Shown: positions 56,147 to 64,000 of the stretch, piece after piece | Layout of the letters: every line of letters starts with the position of its first letter | Numbering within the stretch: position 1 is the first letter of the stretch | Assembly (NCBI RefSeq): GCF_900104035.1 | Contig: NZ_FNIT01000002.1 | Span: 434,001-498,000, forward strand | Origin: Aureimonas jatrophae | GTDB lineage: Bacteria > Pseudomonadota > Alphaproteobacteria > Rhizobiales > Rhizobiaceae | Direction: 5' to 3' | Length of the DNA: 64,000 nucleotides | Translations under genes and position numbers: made by a program | Notes under the pieces: model-generated | What the model saw: the letters and a program-made list of their open reading frames with translations, nothing else | The model's database searches: none | What the model was told of the DNA's origin: nothing

Positions 56147-56983
56147 TCAATGCGCGAGCCGCGCGGCGAGGGACCAGTCCCCTTGCGCCTTGCGCACCTC
56201 GTCGCGCAGGGCGTCCCAGACGCGGGCGCGGTAGCCGTTGAACGCGTCGCCGTTGCGGATCTCGATCGCGCGCGGACGGGGCAGGTCGATCTCGATGATC
56301 TCCTTCACGCGCGCCGGCCGGGCGGTCATCACCACGATCCGATCGGCCAGAAAGATGGCCTCGTCGATGGAGTGGGTGACAAACACGACCGTGGTCTTGA
56401 TCGTCTCCCAGATGCGCAGGAGCTCGGCCTGGAGAAGATCGCGGGTCTGGGCGTCGAGCGCGGCGAAGGGCTCGTCCATCAGGAGCACTTCGGGGTCGTT
56501 GGCGAGCGCCCGGGCGATCGCCACGCGCTGCTGCATCCCGCCCGAGAGCTGCGACGGATACCGGTCCTCGAAGCCGCCGAGGCCGAAGAGGTCGAGAAGC
56601 TCGCGCGCCCGGTCCCGCCGCGCCACGCGGCCGAGCCCGCGCACCTCCATGGCGTATTCGATGTTCTCGATCGCCGTGCGCCACGGGAAAAGGGCATATT
56701 GCTGAAACACGTAGGCCGTTCCGGCGTGGGGCCGTGTCACCGCCCTGCCGTCGATCCGCGCGACACCGCTCGAGGCTTCCGTCAGGCCCGCGATCACGTC
56801 GAGCAGAACCGACTTGCCGCTGCCCGACGGCCCGACCAGCGTGATGAACTCGCCCTTGCGAATGGCGAGGTCGACGCCGCCAAGGACATCGACGCGATCG
56901 CTGCGCCGGCCGTCCACGGTGACGCTCTGGCCGGGCTTGAGCTGAAAGGTCTTGCGAAGGTCGCTGACGTCGATGCGGTCCAT
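56147..56983 (-). CDS. NitT/TauT-type ABC transporter ATP-binding protein
   Basis: The 278-residue ATPase has Walker [13 protein letters not shown], a Q-loop in [20 protein letters not shown], signature [15 protein letters not shown], Walker [13 protein letters not shown] and the H-loop [14 protein letters not shown], all SsuB/TauB-like. The chosen start ([14 protein letters not shown]) is 19 bases from the ferredoxin stop. Confidence 0.88.
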   Translation of the reverse strand: MDRIDVSDLRKTFQLKPGQSVTVDGRRSDRVDVLGGVDLAIRKGEFITLVGPSGSGKSVLLDVIAGLTEASSGVARIDGRAVTRPHAGTAYVFQQYALFPWRTAIENIEYAMEVRGLGRVARRDRARELLDLFGLGGFEDRYPSQLSGGMQQRVAIARALANDPEVLLMDEPFAALDAQTRDLLQAELLRIWETIKTTVVFVTHSIDEAIFLADRIVVMTARPARVKEIIEIDLPRPRAIEIRNGDAFNGYRARVWDALRDEVRKAQGDWSLAARLAH

Positions 56984-57002
56984 GACGGGTGTCCTTGACG
57001 GT

Positions 57003-57332
57003 TCAGTTCTGCGCCGCGCGCAACCGATGAGTGGGGTCCTGGTCTGCGCCCCCTGCGCGGCCCCGGCTCCAGCCGAGCGCGCGGGCATAGGCTCCGAACA
57101 GGCCGCGCCTCTCGACCTCCGCCTCGGTGATCCCGGTCGGACCGTCGGCGGCCTCGGCGACGAAGAGCGCGTCGGTCGGGCAGTAGATCTCGCACAGGAA
57201 GCATGTCTGGCAGTCGTCCTGCCGGGCGATGACGGGCAGGCCGGACGCATCGCGATCGAACACGAAGGCGGGACAAACGCGCTCGCAGATATCGCAGCGG
57301 ATGCAGCGGTCCTCGGACACGACCTCGATCAT
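57003..57332 (-). CDS. 2[4Fe-4S] ferredoxin-type protein
   Basis: The 109-residue protein carries two CxxCxxCxxxCP clusters: C10-C13-C16-C20 and C41-C44-C47-C51, each binding one [4Fe-4S]. A 50-residue tail (DGPTGITEAEVERRGLFGAY, then Arg-rich) is extra. This is like AprB-type or fumarate-reductase-associated ferredoxins and is expected to pass electrons to or from the adjacent flavoprotein. Start 57332 overlaps that gene's stop by 4 bases. Confidence 0.87.
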   Translation of the reverse strand: MIEVVSEDRCIRCDICERVCPAFVFDRDASGLPVIARQDDCQTCFLCEIYCPTDALFVAEAADGPTGITEAEVERRGLFGAYARALGWSRGRAGGADQDPTHRLRAAQN

Positions 57333-58963
57333 GACGCGGCCTCCTCCAGGCGGGTCTCGGGTTGCGGCTCCCATTGCGCCCGCACCGCGTCGAGGCCACC
57401 CACCGCGATGCGCCGGGCCAGCGCCGGGTCGGTCTCGGGATGGTCGCTGCGGCGATGCGCGCCGCGGCTCTCGGTGCGCATCTCGGCGGCCGCCAGGGTC
57501 CAGCGCGTGACCGCGGTTACGGCCGCCATCTCGCGGGCGCGCAGGCGCTCGCGGCTTTCGGGTCGCAGATGCTCCGCGATCTCGCGCCAGGCGGCCTCCA
57601 CCGCATGCCTTCCCTCGGCCAGCGGCGCGGCTCCGCGGCGATAGTTGCGCCCGAGCGGGGCGATCTCGGCCCGCACCCGCTGCGCCAGCCGGTCGAGATC
57701 GACCGGCCGCGCCTCGCCGAGCGGGCGAAGACCGGCCTGCCCGAGCGGATCAAGGCTGCGCGTGGCCTGCGCGGCGGGGCGACGGGCCGACAGGCTCGCA
57801 CCCCGGCCGGCCCACCATCCGCTCGCCATGGCCCAGGACGCGTTGACGGCGCCGCCGCCCGACACGCCGCCCGTCACGTTCTCGCGGCTTGCGGCATCGC
57901 CCGCCGCAAACAGACCGGGAATGCCGACCGAGCAGTCCGACGAGGCGATCCGGATGCCGCCGGTTCCCCGCACCGTGCCCTCGAACTTGAGGTCGACCCG
58001 GAACCGGTCCCGGAACGGGTCGATGCCCCTGCGCTCATAGGGGGTGAAGCAGTTCGGCTGACCCCGGCGCAGCGCCTCCTCGATCGACGGGTCGGCCAGA
58101 TCGAGGCAGGCGAAGACCTCGCCGGCCAGCAGCGCATCGGCGATCATCCGCTCGGCGGCGCCGATGCCGTTGGTGACGGGTTCTCCGTCCGGCCCGCGCA
58201 GCGGCGTGCCGTCCGGGTTGTAGAAACTCGCCCAGCGAAAGGGCAGACCCTTGTTGAGCGACGAGCCGTGCGGGGCGAGCGTGTACTTGCCCGTGAACTC
58301 CAGCCCCGACAGCGTCGCGCCCGCCTCGGCCGCGAACAAAAGACCGTCACCCGTGAGACCGGTGCCGCCCAGGATGCGCTCCAGAAAGGCGCAACCGCCG
58401 CTGGCGAGAACCACCGCCCCCGCCCGAACCTCGAAACTTCCCCCGCTGCGCCGCGAAAGGCCGCGCGCGCCGGCCACCGCGTGGCCGTCTCCCAGAAGCT
58501 CCAGGATCGGGTGATGGTCGAGGATGCGCACGCCGCGCCGCGACACCTCGCGCCGCATGAAGCGCATGTAGTCGGGGCCGCGCAGGTTCGCGACATAGAG
58601 GTTGCCGGCCTCGTCGCTTGGGAATGGATAGCCCCACTCCACGAGCCGCGTGAGGTTCTCGTAGCTCTGGTCAACGCAGCGCAGCATCCAGCGCCGGTCG
58701 CCGAGCCCGGCCGTGCGCTTCCAGCGCGCCTCGACCGCCGCCTGGCGCGCGTCGCCGGGCGGCACGCACCAGGCACCCGTGTTGGACGGCGCGGTGGCCC
58801 CGCTCGTGCCGAGATAGCCCTTGTCGGCCAGAACGACGCGGGAGCCCGCCTCGGCGGCCGAGACCGCGGCCCATGCGGCAGCCGGACCACCTCCCACGAC
58901 GAGCACGTCGCAGGCGAGGCGCTCGCCGTCGGGCAGCGATCGGTCCTTCGATGTGGCGGCCAT
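57329..58963 (-). CDS. FAD-dependent oxidoreductase (AprA/fumarate reductase flavoprotein-like)
   Basis: The 544-residue flavoprotein belongs to the FRD/SDH/AprA-fold family. It has the FAD loop CDVLVVGGGPAAAWAAVSAA, the family's TSGATAPSNTGAW loop, a long capping domain, and a C-terminal FAD stretch IPGLFAAGDAASRENVTGGV. It probably reduces or oxidises a small acid or sulfur compound using the co-encoded ferredoxin. Dissimilatory sulfate reduction genes are absent, so it is not a true adenylylsulfate reductase. It is the second gene of the operon. Confidence 0.84.
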   Translation of the reverse strand: MAATSKDRSLPDGERLACDVLVVGGGPAAAWAAVSAAEAGSRVVLADKGYLGTSGATAPSNTGAWCVPPGDARQAAVEARWKRTAGLGDRRWMLRCVDQSYENLTRLVEWGYPFPSDEAGNLYVANLRGPDYMRFMRREVSRRGVRILDHHPILELLGDGHAVAGARGLSRRSGGSFEVRAGAVVLASGGCAFLERILGGTGLTGDGLLFAAEAGATLSGLEFTGKYTLAPHGSSLNKGLPFRWASFYNPDGTPLRGPDGEPVTNGIGAAERMIADALLAGEVFACLDLADPSIEEALRRGQPNCFTPYERRGIDPFRDRFRVDLKFEGTVRGTGGIRIASSDCSVGIPGLFAAGDAASRENVTGGVSGGGAVNASWAMASGWWAGRGASLSARRPAAQATRSLDPLGQAGLRPLGEARPVDLDRLAQRVRAEIAPLGRNYRRGAAPLAEGRHAVEAAWREIAEHLRPESRERLRAREMAAVTAVTRWTLAAAEMRTESRGAHRRSDHPETDPALARRIAVGGLDAVRAQWEPQPETRLEEAAS

Positions 58964-58990
58964 GGAACCCTCCCGGCTTCGGTGCGGCGG

Positions 58991-59578
58991 TCAGGCGGCG
59001 GCGGAGATCGAGGCGGGCGCGTTGTTCTCCGCCCACTTGATGTTGCATCCGATCGAGGGGACCTGATGCGCCAGCGGCGGGTTGCCGCGCAGCACCGCGT
59101 CGGCGGCGGCGCGAAGGTCGGCTCCCGTCACGGACCGTCCGTTGCCGGGACGCGCGTCGTCGAACTGGCCGTGGTAGACAAGGCGCCGCTCGCCGTCGAA
59201 CAGGAAGAGGTCGGGCGTGCAGGCGGCCTGGTAAGCCTTCGCCACCTCTTGGGAGGCATCCTTCAGGTAGGGGAAGCGGTAGCCCTGCTCCTGCGCCTCG
59301 ATGCCCAGGCGCTCCAGCGCCTCCTCAGGATGGGCGACGGGATCGTTGGAGTTGATCGCGATCACCGCGAGCCCCTTTTCGGCATACTCGTTCGCAAACG
59401 TGGCGAACGCTTCGCGCAAAAGGAGCACGAACGGGCAGCGATTGGAGATGAAGGCGACCAGAAGCGCCGGGCGATCGGCGAAGTCCGCCAGCGCGACCTC
59501 CTGACCCGTCGGCCCAGGGAGCGAGAAGTCCGGCGCCCTGAAACCGAGGGTGACGGGATGGGATTCTGTCTTGGGCAT
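58991..59578 (-). CDS. Redoxin/thioredoxin-fold protein
   Basis: The 195-residue thioredoxin-fold (AhpC/TSA-redoxin) protein has APDFSLPGPTGQEVALADFA, then the active-site region FISNRCPFVLLL with Cys48 but no CxxC, a second Cys120 (AACTPDLFLFD), and the family's C-terminal PSIGCNIKW (Cys178). It belongs to the unassigned thioredoxin-family branch with GCNIKW tails. The start at 59578 has GGAG 7 bases upstream. It is the first gene of the flavoprotein-ferredoxin-ABC operon, so it may reduce a disulfide in that pathway. Confidence 0.85.
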   Translation of the reverse strand: MPKTESHPVTLGFRAPDFSLPGPTGQEVALADFADRPALLVAFISNRCPFVLLLREAFATFANEYAEKGLAVIAINSNDPVAHPEEALERLGIEAQEQGYRFPYLKDASQEVAKAYQAACTPDLFLFDGERRLVYHGQFDDARPGNGRSVTGADLRAAADAVLRGNPPLAHQVPSIGCNIKWAENNAPASISAAA

Positions 59579-59892
59579 GACGAGGCTCCGCAGGTCTGAT
59601 GTGCGGATCAATTGACCACTCAATCTACATACTGAATAGACAAATTATTCTGCCGTGGACGCTGGACGGGAATTGTTTGTTCGGCAGGGGATGGGGATGC
59701 CCGAATGCAGGGCTCCGCGTTTCCGCTCGCGCCCGGTTGCCCGGCCGTCGCGACGCAAGAGGGACGGCAAGATCTGGCTTCGCCCAAGCGGCTCGAACGG
59801 CGCGACCCTCTTTCCCACAATCGTGGACGACTGCCGAAGACGTCTGACGCTCCAAAGACAGATCCGCGGAGGTTCGCGAACGCCGCGGTTCC
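59579..59892. other. AT-rich promoter region and gene-free stretch before the AraC gene
   Basis: These 314 bases lie upstream of the redoxin-led operon and downstream of the AraC gene. 59600-59660 is much more AT-rich than the genome average and is the likely promoter. No gene is credible here; short frames lack ribosome-binding sites. A palindrome at 59611-59624 is listed separately. Confidence 0.5.
59611..59624. promoter_or_regulatory. Palindrome attgaccactcaat in the redoxin operon promoter
   Basis: ATTGA and TCAAT form perfect 5-base arms around CCAC, 33 bases upstream of the redoxin ATG. An adjacent CTA-N9-TAG symmetry lies at 59625-59639. Either could be an operator; no known regulator is assigned. 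Confidence 0.4.
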
Positions 59893-60783
59893 CTAGGGGC
59901 CGGATCGCGGCGTTCGGCCCACGGTGCGCTTGAAGGCCTGGGTGAACGCGCTCTGGGACGCGTAGCCGACATCCTGCGCGACATCGGCCACGCTGGTTCC
60001 CGCCGCCAGCTTCTGCCGCGCCAGAACCATGCGCCAGTGCGTGAGGTAGTCCATCGGCGGGCGTCCGACGCGACGCGTGAAGTGGGACGTGAAGGCGGAG
60101 CGCGACATGCCGACCTCGCGCGCCAAAACGGGAGAGGTCCAGCGACGGGCCACATCGCCGTGCATCAGGGCGATCGCCCTGGCCAGCCGAGGATCCGCCA
60201 AGGCGGCGATCCACCCGATCGTGTTGCCAAAACCATCCGCCACGAAGGCGCGAACCGCCTCCACCACGAGGATGTCGGCGAGACGCGCCGCGATCAACGA
60301 ACTTCCAAGGCTCTGGTCCTGCACGGCGGCCCGAAGCGACGCCAGGGTTCGAACAACCGCCTGCGCGCTGGGCGAGCCCCGGTCGATCCGCAGGAACCGG
60401 GGCAGGGCCTCGAGTACGAACGGGGCGCAGCCTTCCGCAAAACCGCTGCCGCCGCCGATCATCTCGGTCTGCGACCCATCTCCCAACCTAACGGCGTTTC
60501 GGTCCGGACCGGCAAAGAGTTCCATGCCGTCGACCGGTTCGAGATCGGGATCGCTCGCCACCGCGTAGCGCGTGTCGCTGAGAAGAACGACGTCGCCTTC
60601 GCCGATCCATTCCGGTTCGCGGCCGGGCACGAGCAGCCAGCATCCGCCGCGCGTCACCGCGACGAACTTCAGCCGTGCGCGTCCATCGAAGGCCAGGGCC
60701 CAGGCGCCGGACGCATCGAGGCTCGTGCCGCGCACGCTTCGGGTGCCCAGGAGCGACAGGATATCGGAGAAGGGATCGATCAT
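59893..60783 (-). CDS. AraC family transcriptional regulator (cupin_6 type)
   Basis: The 296-residue regulator has an N-terminal cupin_6 domain (about 1-170; FVAVTRGGCWLLVPGREPEW, GDVVLLSDTRYAVA, FVLEALPRFLRI) and a C-terminal AraC double HTH at about 195-290 (REVGMSRSAFTSHFTRRVGR; DVAQDVGYASQSAFTQAFKR). The start at 60783 (MIDPFSDILSLL) is the family's usual first residue; an ATG ten codons upstream is possible. It is divergent from an SDR gene 94 bases away, its likely target. Confidence 0.86.
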   Translation of the reverse strand: MIDPFSDILSLLGTRSVRGTSLDASGAWALAFDGRARLKFVAVTRGGCWLLVPGREPEWIGEGDVVLLSDTRYAVASDPDLEPVDGMELFAGPDRNAVRLGDGSQTEMIGGGSGFAEGCAPFVLEALPRFLRIDRGSPSAQAVVRTLASLRAAVQDQSLGSSLIAARLADILVVEAVRAFVADGFGNTIGWIAALADPRLARAIALMHGDVARRWTSPVLAREVGMSRSAFTSHFTRRVGRPPMDYLTHWRMVLARQKLAAGTSVADVAQDVGYASQSAFTQAFKRTVGRTPRSGP

Positions 60784-60877
60784 CGTGGCGGATCGCGACA
60801 AGAAACCGGTCATTCGAACATAGGGCCGCCAGAGCCGCTGGTATAGCCTTCTCCCTGCAACCACGAAGGAGACCGCC

Positions 60878-61615
60878 ATGACCATCGCGAACAGGATCGT
60901 CGCCGTAACCGGGGCCGGACGCGGCATCGGCCGGGCCACCGCGCTGCATCTGGCGTCCCGCGGGGTCTGCCTCGTTCTGGGAGCCCGCAGCGAAACCGAG
61001 ATCGCCGCGGTCGCCGCTGAGATCGAGGCTGCGGGCGGACACGCCGCCTTCCAAAGGGTCGACGTGACCCGGAGAGCGGATCTCGACGGTCTCGTCGGCC
61101 TCGCGCGCGACCGGTTCGGTCGGCTGGACGCGATCGTCAACAATGCCGGCGTTGGTCCCATCTCCCGCTTCGACGCGCTGCGGGTCGAGGATTGGGAAGC
61201 CATGATCGACATCAACCTGAAGGGGGCGCTCTACGGGATCGCGGCGGCGCTTCCGCTCTTCAGGACACAGGGGAATGGCCATGTCGTCAACGTCGTCTCG
61301 ACGGCCGGCTTGAAGATCGTGCCCACGATGGGCGTCTACGCGGCCACCAAGAACGCGCTGCGCACGGCGACCGAGGCCTTGCGGCAGGAATGCGTGCCAG
61401 GCCTTCGCGTCACCGAGGTCTCGCCGGGCTTCATCGACACGACCTTCGTGGACGACTCGATCACCGATCCCGCCGTCCGGGACGCAATCAACCGTCGCAA
61501 ACGGGAACTCGCCATCTCGCCGGACGCCGTGGCCAGAGCGATCGCCTTCGCGCTCGAGCAACCCGCCGATGTCGAGATCGGCAGCATCGTCGTTCGGCCC
61601 ACCGCGCAGGATTGA
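60878..61615 (+). CDS. Short-chain dehydrogenase/reductase
   Basis: The 245-residue classical SDR has cofactor loop VTGAGRGIGRAT, NNAGVG, the catalytic Ser in NVVSTAGLK and YAATK. AAGGAG lies 7 bases before ATG 60878. The substrate is unknown. It is divergent from and probably regulated by the AraC gene. Confidence 0.88.
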   Translation: MTIANRIVAVTGAGRGIGRATALHLASRGVCLVLGARSETEIAAVAAEIEAAGGHAAFQRVDVTRRADLDGLVGLARDRFGRLDAIVNNAGVGPISRFDALRVEDWEAMIDINLKGALYGIAAALPLFRTQGNGHVVNVVSTAGLKIVPTMGVYAATKNALRTATEALRQECVPGLRVTEVSPGFIDTTFVDDSITDPAVRDAINRRKRELAISPDAVARAIAFALEQPADVEIGSIVVRPTAQD

Positions 61616-61986
61616 GGGAGGTCGTATCGCTTTTGCGCGATCGCCGACGAGGCGCCGTGACACCGGTCGCCCGACCTGCTTGGCGGGCGGATGAGGGGTC
61701 TTGCCGTGAACGGCGAACACCGCCGGTCGGCACCGCCCGCGCCTCGAGCCGGGCGCGCCGATCCGGTTCACGACGCGGCGGCCGCAGGCGTGCATCGGTG
61801 CGGCACGGACACCGGGCTCCGGCCTGCGACCTGCGGCAACAGGGCTCCGGCGTCGCGCCACGCGGCGGATTGAAATCCGTCCTGCGCTGTCAATCTGCGT
61901 TCCGGTTCCCCTCAACCCGGAGCGTGGTCTTGTTCGGTATGAAACGGCTTCGAGACGAGGCGCCACGCGCCCAGGAGGCAACGCGC
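61616..61986. other. Gene-free stretch between SDR and DUF922 lipoprotein genes
   Basis: These 371 bases contain no credible gene. The part after 61870 is slightly lower in G+C and probably holds the promoter. It ends with the AGGAGG ribosome-binding site at 61973-61978. Confidence 0.45.
61973..61978 (+). promoter_or_regulatory. Strong Shine-Dalgarno that decides a TTG start
   Basis: AGGAGG lies 8 bases before TTG 61987. Starting there gives a textbook lipoprotein signal; the in-frame ATG at 61939 has no such site and would add 16 charged residues before the signal. Confidence 0.65.
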
Positions 61987-62580
61987 TTGCGGATACGTCT
62001 CGCCGCGCTTGTGGCGACGGGTCTCCTCGCGAGCGGCTGCACGACGACCTCGCAGGTCTCGACACGCTACTACGACATCTCCGGCTCCACCTCGCGCGAA
62101 CTCGACCGCGAGCTTCGCCGCAAGGGACCCGACGGCGGCAAAGCCGTTGCGATGGCCGGGATCCGCATTCGGCCCGTGGATCTCAAGCCCAGCCGCGACG
62201 GTGACGGTTGCCGTTTCCGGCGCGTACGGTTCGGGGTCAACGCCGCGATCACCTTGCCGCGGTGGCGCGAGGCGACATCGAGCGAGGATGCCGAGCTGCG
62301 CCGTCAATGGAGCGGGTTCGCCGCCTATGCACGAGCTCACGAGGAAGCCCATGTCGAGATCGCCGAGGCCTACGCCCGGGCGATCGAGGCGTCGCTTCTC
62401 GCGATCCCGCCCCAACCCTCCTGCGACCAGCTGGAGGCGATCGCCCTGCAACGCGTCCGACGGGCCGTAGGGCTTCACCGGCAAACGCAGCTTGCGTTCG
62501 ACGCGCACGAACAACGGCGCTTCGCACGGCTGGCGGCGGCCGCGCGCGTTGCCAAGCCGACGCGCCGAACCGGCTCATAG
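61987..62580 (+). CDS. DUF922-type putative zinc protease lipoprotein
   Basis: The 197-residue protein starts at TTG with a lipoprotein signal (MRIRLAALVATGLLASGCTT; lipobox Cys18). The DUF922 domain follows, including STRYYDISGSTSRELDREL near the start, RVRFGVNAAITLPRW and the metal-binding ARAHEEAHVEIAE, an HExxH motif at residues 118-122. It is likely an outer-membrane-anchored zinc peptidase or related protein. Confidence 0.82.
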   Translation: MRIRLAALVATGLLASGCTTTSQVSTRYYDISGSTSRELDRELRRKGPDGGKAVAMAGIRIRPVDLKPSRDGDGCRFRRVRFGVNAAITLPRWREATSSEDAELRRQWSGFAAYARAHEEAHVEIAEAYARAIEASLLAIPPQPSCDQLEAIALQRVRRAVGLHRQTQLAFDAHEQRRFARLAAAARVAKPTRRTGS

Positions 62581-62669
62581 CGCCCGCCATGCCGGAAGGG
62601 CGTGAGCGCCGGCGCCGTCGCGATGTCGCCGGACAACAACCGCGCGGCACCGGCGGGCCGGCTCGCGCT

Positions 62670-63434
62670 TCAGCCTTCGCGGGCCTTGGTGGCCATCTCG
62701 TTGAGCCGGGCGAGCGTCTCGTCGAAGCGCCCCTCGGCCTCGGCGAAGCGCTGGAAACCCACCCGCTCCACCAGGATCTCCTGCGGCGTCGGCTGCCGGG
62801 CGAACAGCGTCATGACCTCGTCGATGAAGCTGTCGAGCGGCATGTAGCCGGCGCGGCTCTCCTGGCCGGGCGTCAGCGCGGTCTGGACGGCGGGCGGGGC
62901 CAGTTCGATCACCTCGACGCGCCCCTTCAGGGCCTCGCGCATCGCGATCGTATAGGAATGGATGGCGGCCTTCGTCGCGTTGTAGGTGGGCGTCGCGACC
63001 AGCGGCACGAAGGCCAGGCCCGAGGTGACGTTGACGATGGCGGCATCGGGCTGCGTCACGAGATGGTCGATCAGCGCGTTCGTCAGCCGGATCGGCCCCA
63101 GGAGATTGGTGGTGACGGTCGCCTCCGCGTCGGCGAGGTCGCGCGAGCGGTCCAGGCTCTCGAAGCGCATGATGCCGGCATTGTTGACGAGAACGTTGAG
63201 GGACGGATGCTCGGCGAGCACGCGGCTGGCGAAGTCGGCGACGCCGTCGGCGCTCTCGATGTCCAGCTCCATCGCGTGAAGGCGCTCGCGCCCGGCACAG
63301 GCGCGCTCCAGCGCGTCCCGCCGCCGCCCCGCGACGATCACGGTGTTTCCCTGGTCATGGAAGCGCTGGGCCAGCGCCTCCCCGATGCCGGAGCCGCCGC
63401 CGGTGACGAGAAGGGTGTTTCCGGTCTGCTTCAT
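62670..63434 (-). CDS. Short-chain dehydrogenase/reductase (DltE-like)
   Basis: This 254-residue SDR starts MKQTGNTLLVTGGGSGIGEA, has LNVLVNNAGIMRFE and the catalytic YNATK. It resembles DltE-type oxidoreductases that pair with HxlR/MarR regulators. GGAG lies just before ATG 63434. It is divergent from the HxlR gene, 107 bases away. Confidence 0.88.
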   Translation of the reverse strand: MKQTGNTLLVTGGGSGIGEALAQRFHDQGNTVIVAGRRRDALERACAGRERLHAMELDIESADGVADFASRVLAEHPSLNVLVNNAGIMRFESLDRSRDLADAEATVTTNLLGPIRLTNALIDHLVTQPDAAIVNVTSGLAFVPLVATPTYNATKAAIHSYTIAMREALKGRVEVIELAPPAVQTALTPGQESRAGYMPLDSFIDEVMTLFARQPTPQEILVERVGFQRFAEAEGRFDETLARLNEMATKAREG

Positions 63435-63541
63435 GGATCGCTCCTTGTGGTTCGGTTCGATGCCCCTCAACTGGCGGATCGGGCGCTTGCCAGAAAGACG
63501 GCACCTGAAATATCCCTACGCACCCAAAGGAGAGCGTTGGC

Positions 63542-63970
63542 ATGTCCGGCCTTCCGTCTGACGATATGACCGCGCACCAGTTGCCGAGGGGCGCCGAGAC
63601 CACCCCGCCCACCGAGACGGATCCGAAGGTGGAGGCGCTCGTGAACGACCTGATCGGGCGCGTGGCCGACAAGTGGACCTTGATCGTCTTGGAGGTTCTG
63701 GCCGAGCATGGCGAGCTGCGGTTCACCCAGCTGTCCCGCCACGTCGGAGCGATCAGTCAGAAGATGCTGACGCAGACGCTGCGGCAGATGGAGCGCGACG
63801 GGATGGTGACGAGAACCGTCCATGCCGTTGTTCCGCCGCGCGTCGACTATCGTCTGACGGATCTGGGAGCGAGCCTGAGCGCGGCCTTCTGCGGCGTCTG
63901 GATCTGGGCGGAGGCGAACCTGCGCCGGGTCGAGGCGGCGCGCGACGCCTTCGACCGGGCCGCACGCTAG
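63542..63970 (+). CDS. HxlR family transcriptional regulator
   Basis: The 142-residue winged-HTH protein has the HxlR pattern: LIGRVADKWTLIVLEVLAEH, then ELRFTQLSRHVGAISQKMLT, then TLRQMERDGMVTRTVHAVVP and VDYRLTDLGASL. It lacks the N-terminal Cys used for aldehyde sensing in some members. It is divergent from the SDR and is the probable repressor of both genes. Confidence 0.88.
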   Translation: MSGLPSDDMTAHQLPRGAETTPPTETDPKVEALVNDLIGRVADKWTLIVLEVLAEHGELRFTQLSRHVGAISQKMLTQTLRQMERDGMVTRTVHAVVPPRVDYRLTDLGASLSAAFCGVWIWAEANLRRVEAARDAFDRAAR

Positions 63971-64000
63971 CGGGTCGACGTCGCCGCCCCGCACGGCCTC

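Noticed and set aside
57003-58963. True AprBA adenylylsulfate reductase
   Set aside because: No sat, qmo or dsr genes are nearby and the neighbours are an importer and a redoxin, so only the fold and cofactor arrangement are comparable.
59599-59847. Rightward 82-codon frame in the redox operon promoter region
   Set aside because: It has no ribosome-binding site, its second half is Arg/Ala-rich noise, and it runs through the AT-rich promoter.

Overview
The window is high-GC chromosomal DNA (about two thirds G+C by eye) with dense, non-mobile gene content. I see no rRNA, tRNA, CRISPR array, phage or insertion sequence. The families point to an alphaproteobacterium of the order Hyphomicrobiales, plausibly a plant-surface genus such as Aureimonas or Methylobacterium. 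The supporting signs are Rmf/CrpP-type small proteins, many binding-protein ABC importers, a rhizobial iron-box-like site, a BLUF photoreceptor and a LuxR solo of the plant-associated type. The taxonomic placement is inference.

Layout. 1-1021: end of dhaK plus dhaL (PTS-type dihydroxyacetone kinase). 1047-2054: MDR dehydrogenase. 2429-8149: small stress or housekeeping genes (RMF-like, HTH, PAS-LuxR, CsbD, DUF2934, DUF1232, GreA-like, Crp-like). 8240-12297: ferric-iron ABC importer (order fbpC-fbpA-fbpB). 12606-17054: CUT2 sugar ABC importer. 17077-22002: a second RMF-like protein, small orphan genes, a GNAT operon, LysR, XRE and a Tat-exported SDR. 22333-24410: GGDEF-EAL protein followed, with a 4-base overlap, by a BLUF blue-light sensor.

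24716-37809: LacI regulator divergent from a nine-gene carbohydrate operon (SBP_bac_5 binding protein, GHL6/GH42M hydrolase, two permeases, fused ABC ATPase, Hyi-like isomerase, GlxR-like reductase, GH42 hydrolase). 37909-46475: a peptide/amide operon (proline iminopeptidase, Dpp-type permeases and ATPases, binding protein, amidase) divergent from a LuxR solo with the Met/Trp ligand-pocket substitutions of plant-responsive LuxR solos. 46553-53754: Liv-type ABC importer with a GMC oxidoreductase and a 3-hydroxyisobutyrate-dehydrogenase-like enzyme. 54152-59578: NitT/TauT-type ABC importer co-transcribed with a 2[4Fe-4S] ferredoxin, an FAD reductase-like flavoprotein and a redoxin. 59893-63970: AraC/SDR pair, DUF922 lipoprotein protease and SDR/HxlR pair.

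How it fits together: the cell scavenges iron, sugars, oligosaccharides, peptides or amides, branched-chain-type substrates and a small sulfonate-like molecule. It senses blue light (through c-di-GMP enzymes) and probably plant-derived signals. The three loci most worth a second look are the PipR-like LuxR-solo locus, the BLUF/GGDEF-EAL operon, and the flavoprotein-ferredoxin-redoxin ABC operon, whose substrate I cannot name.
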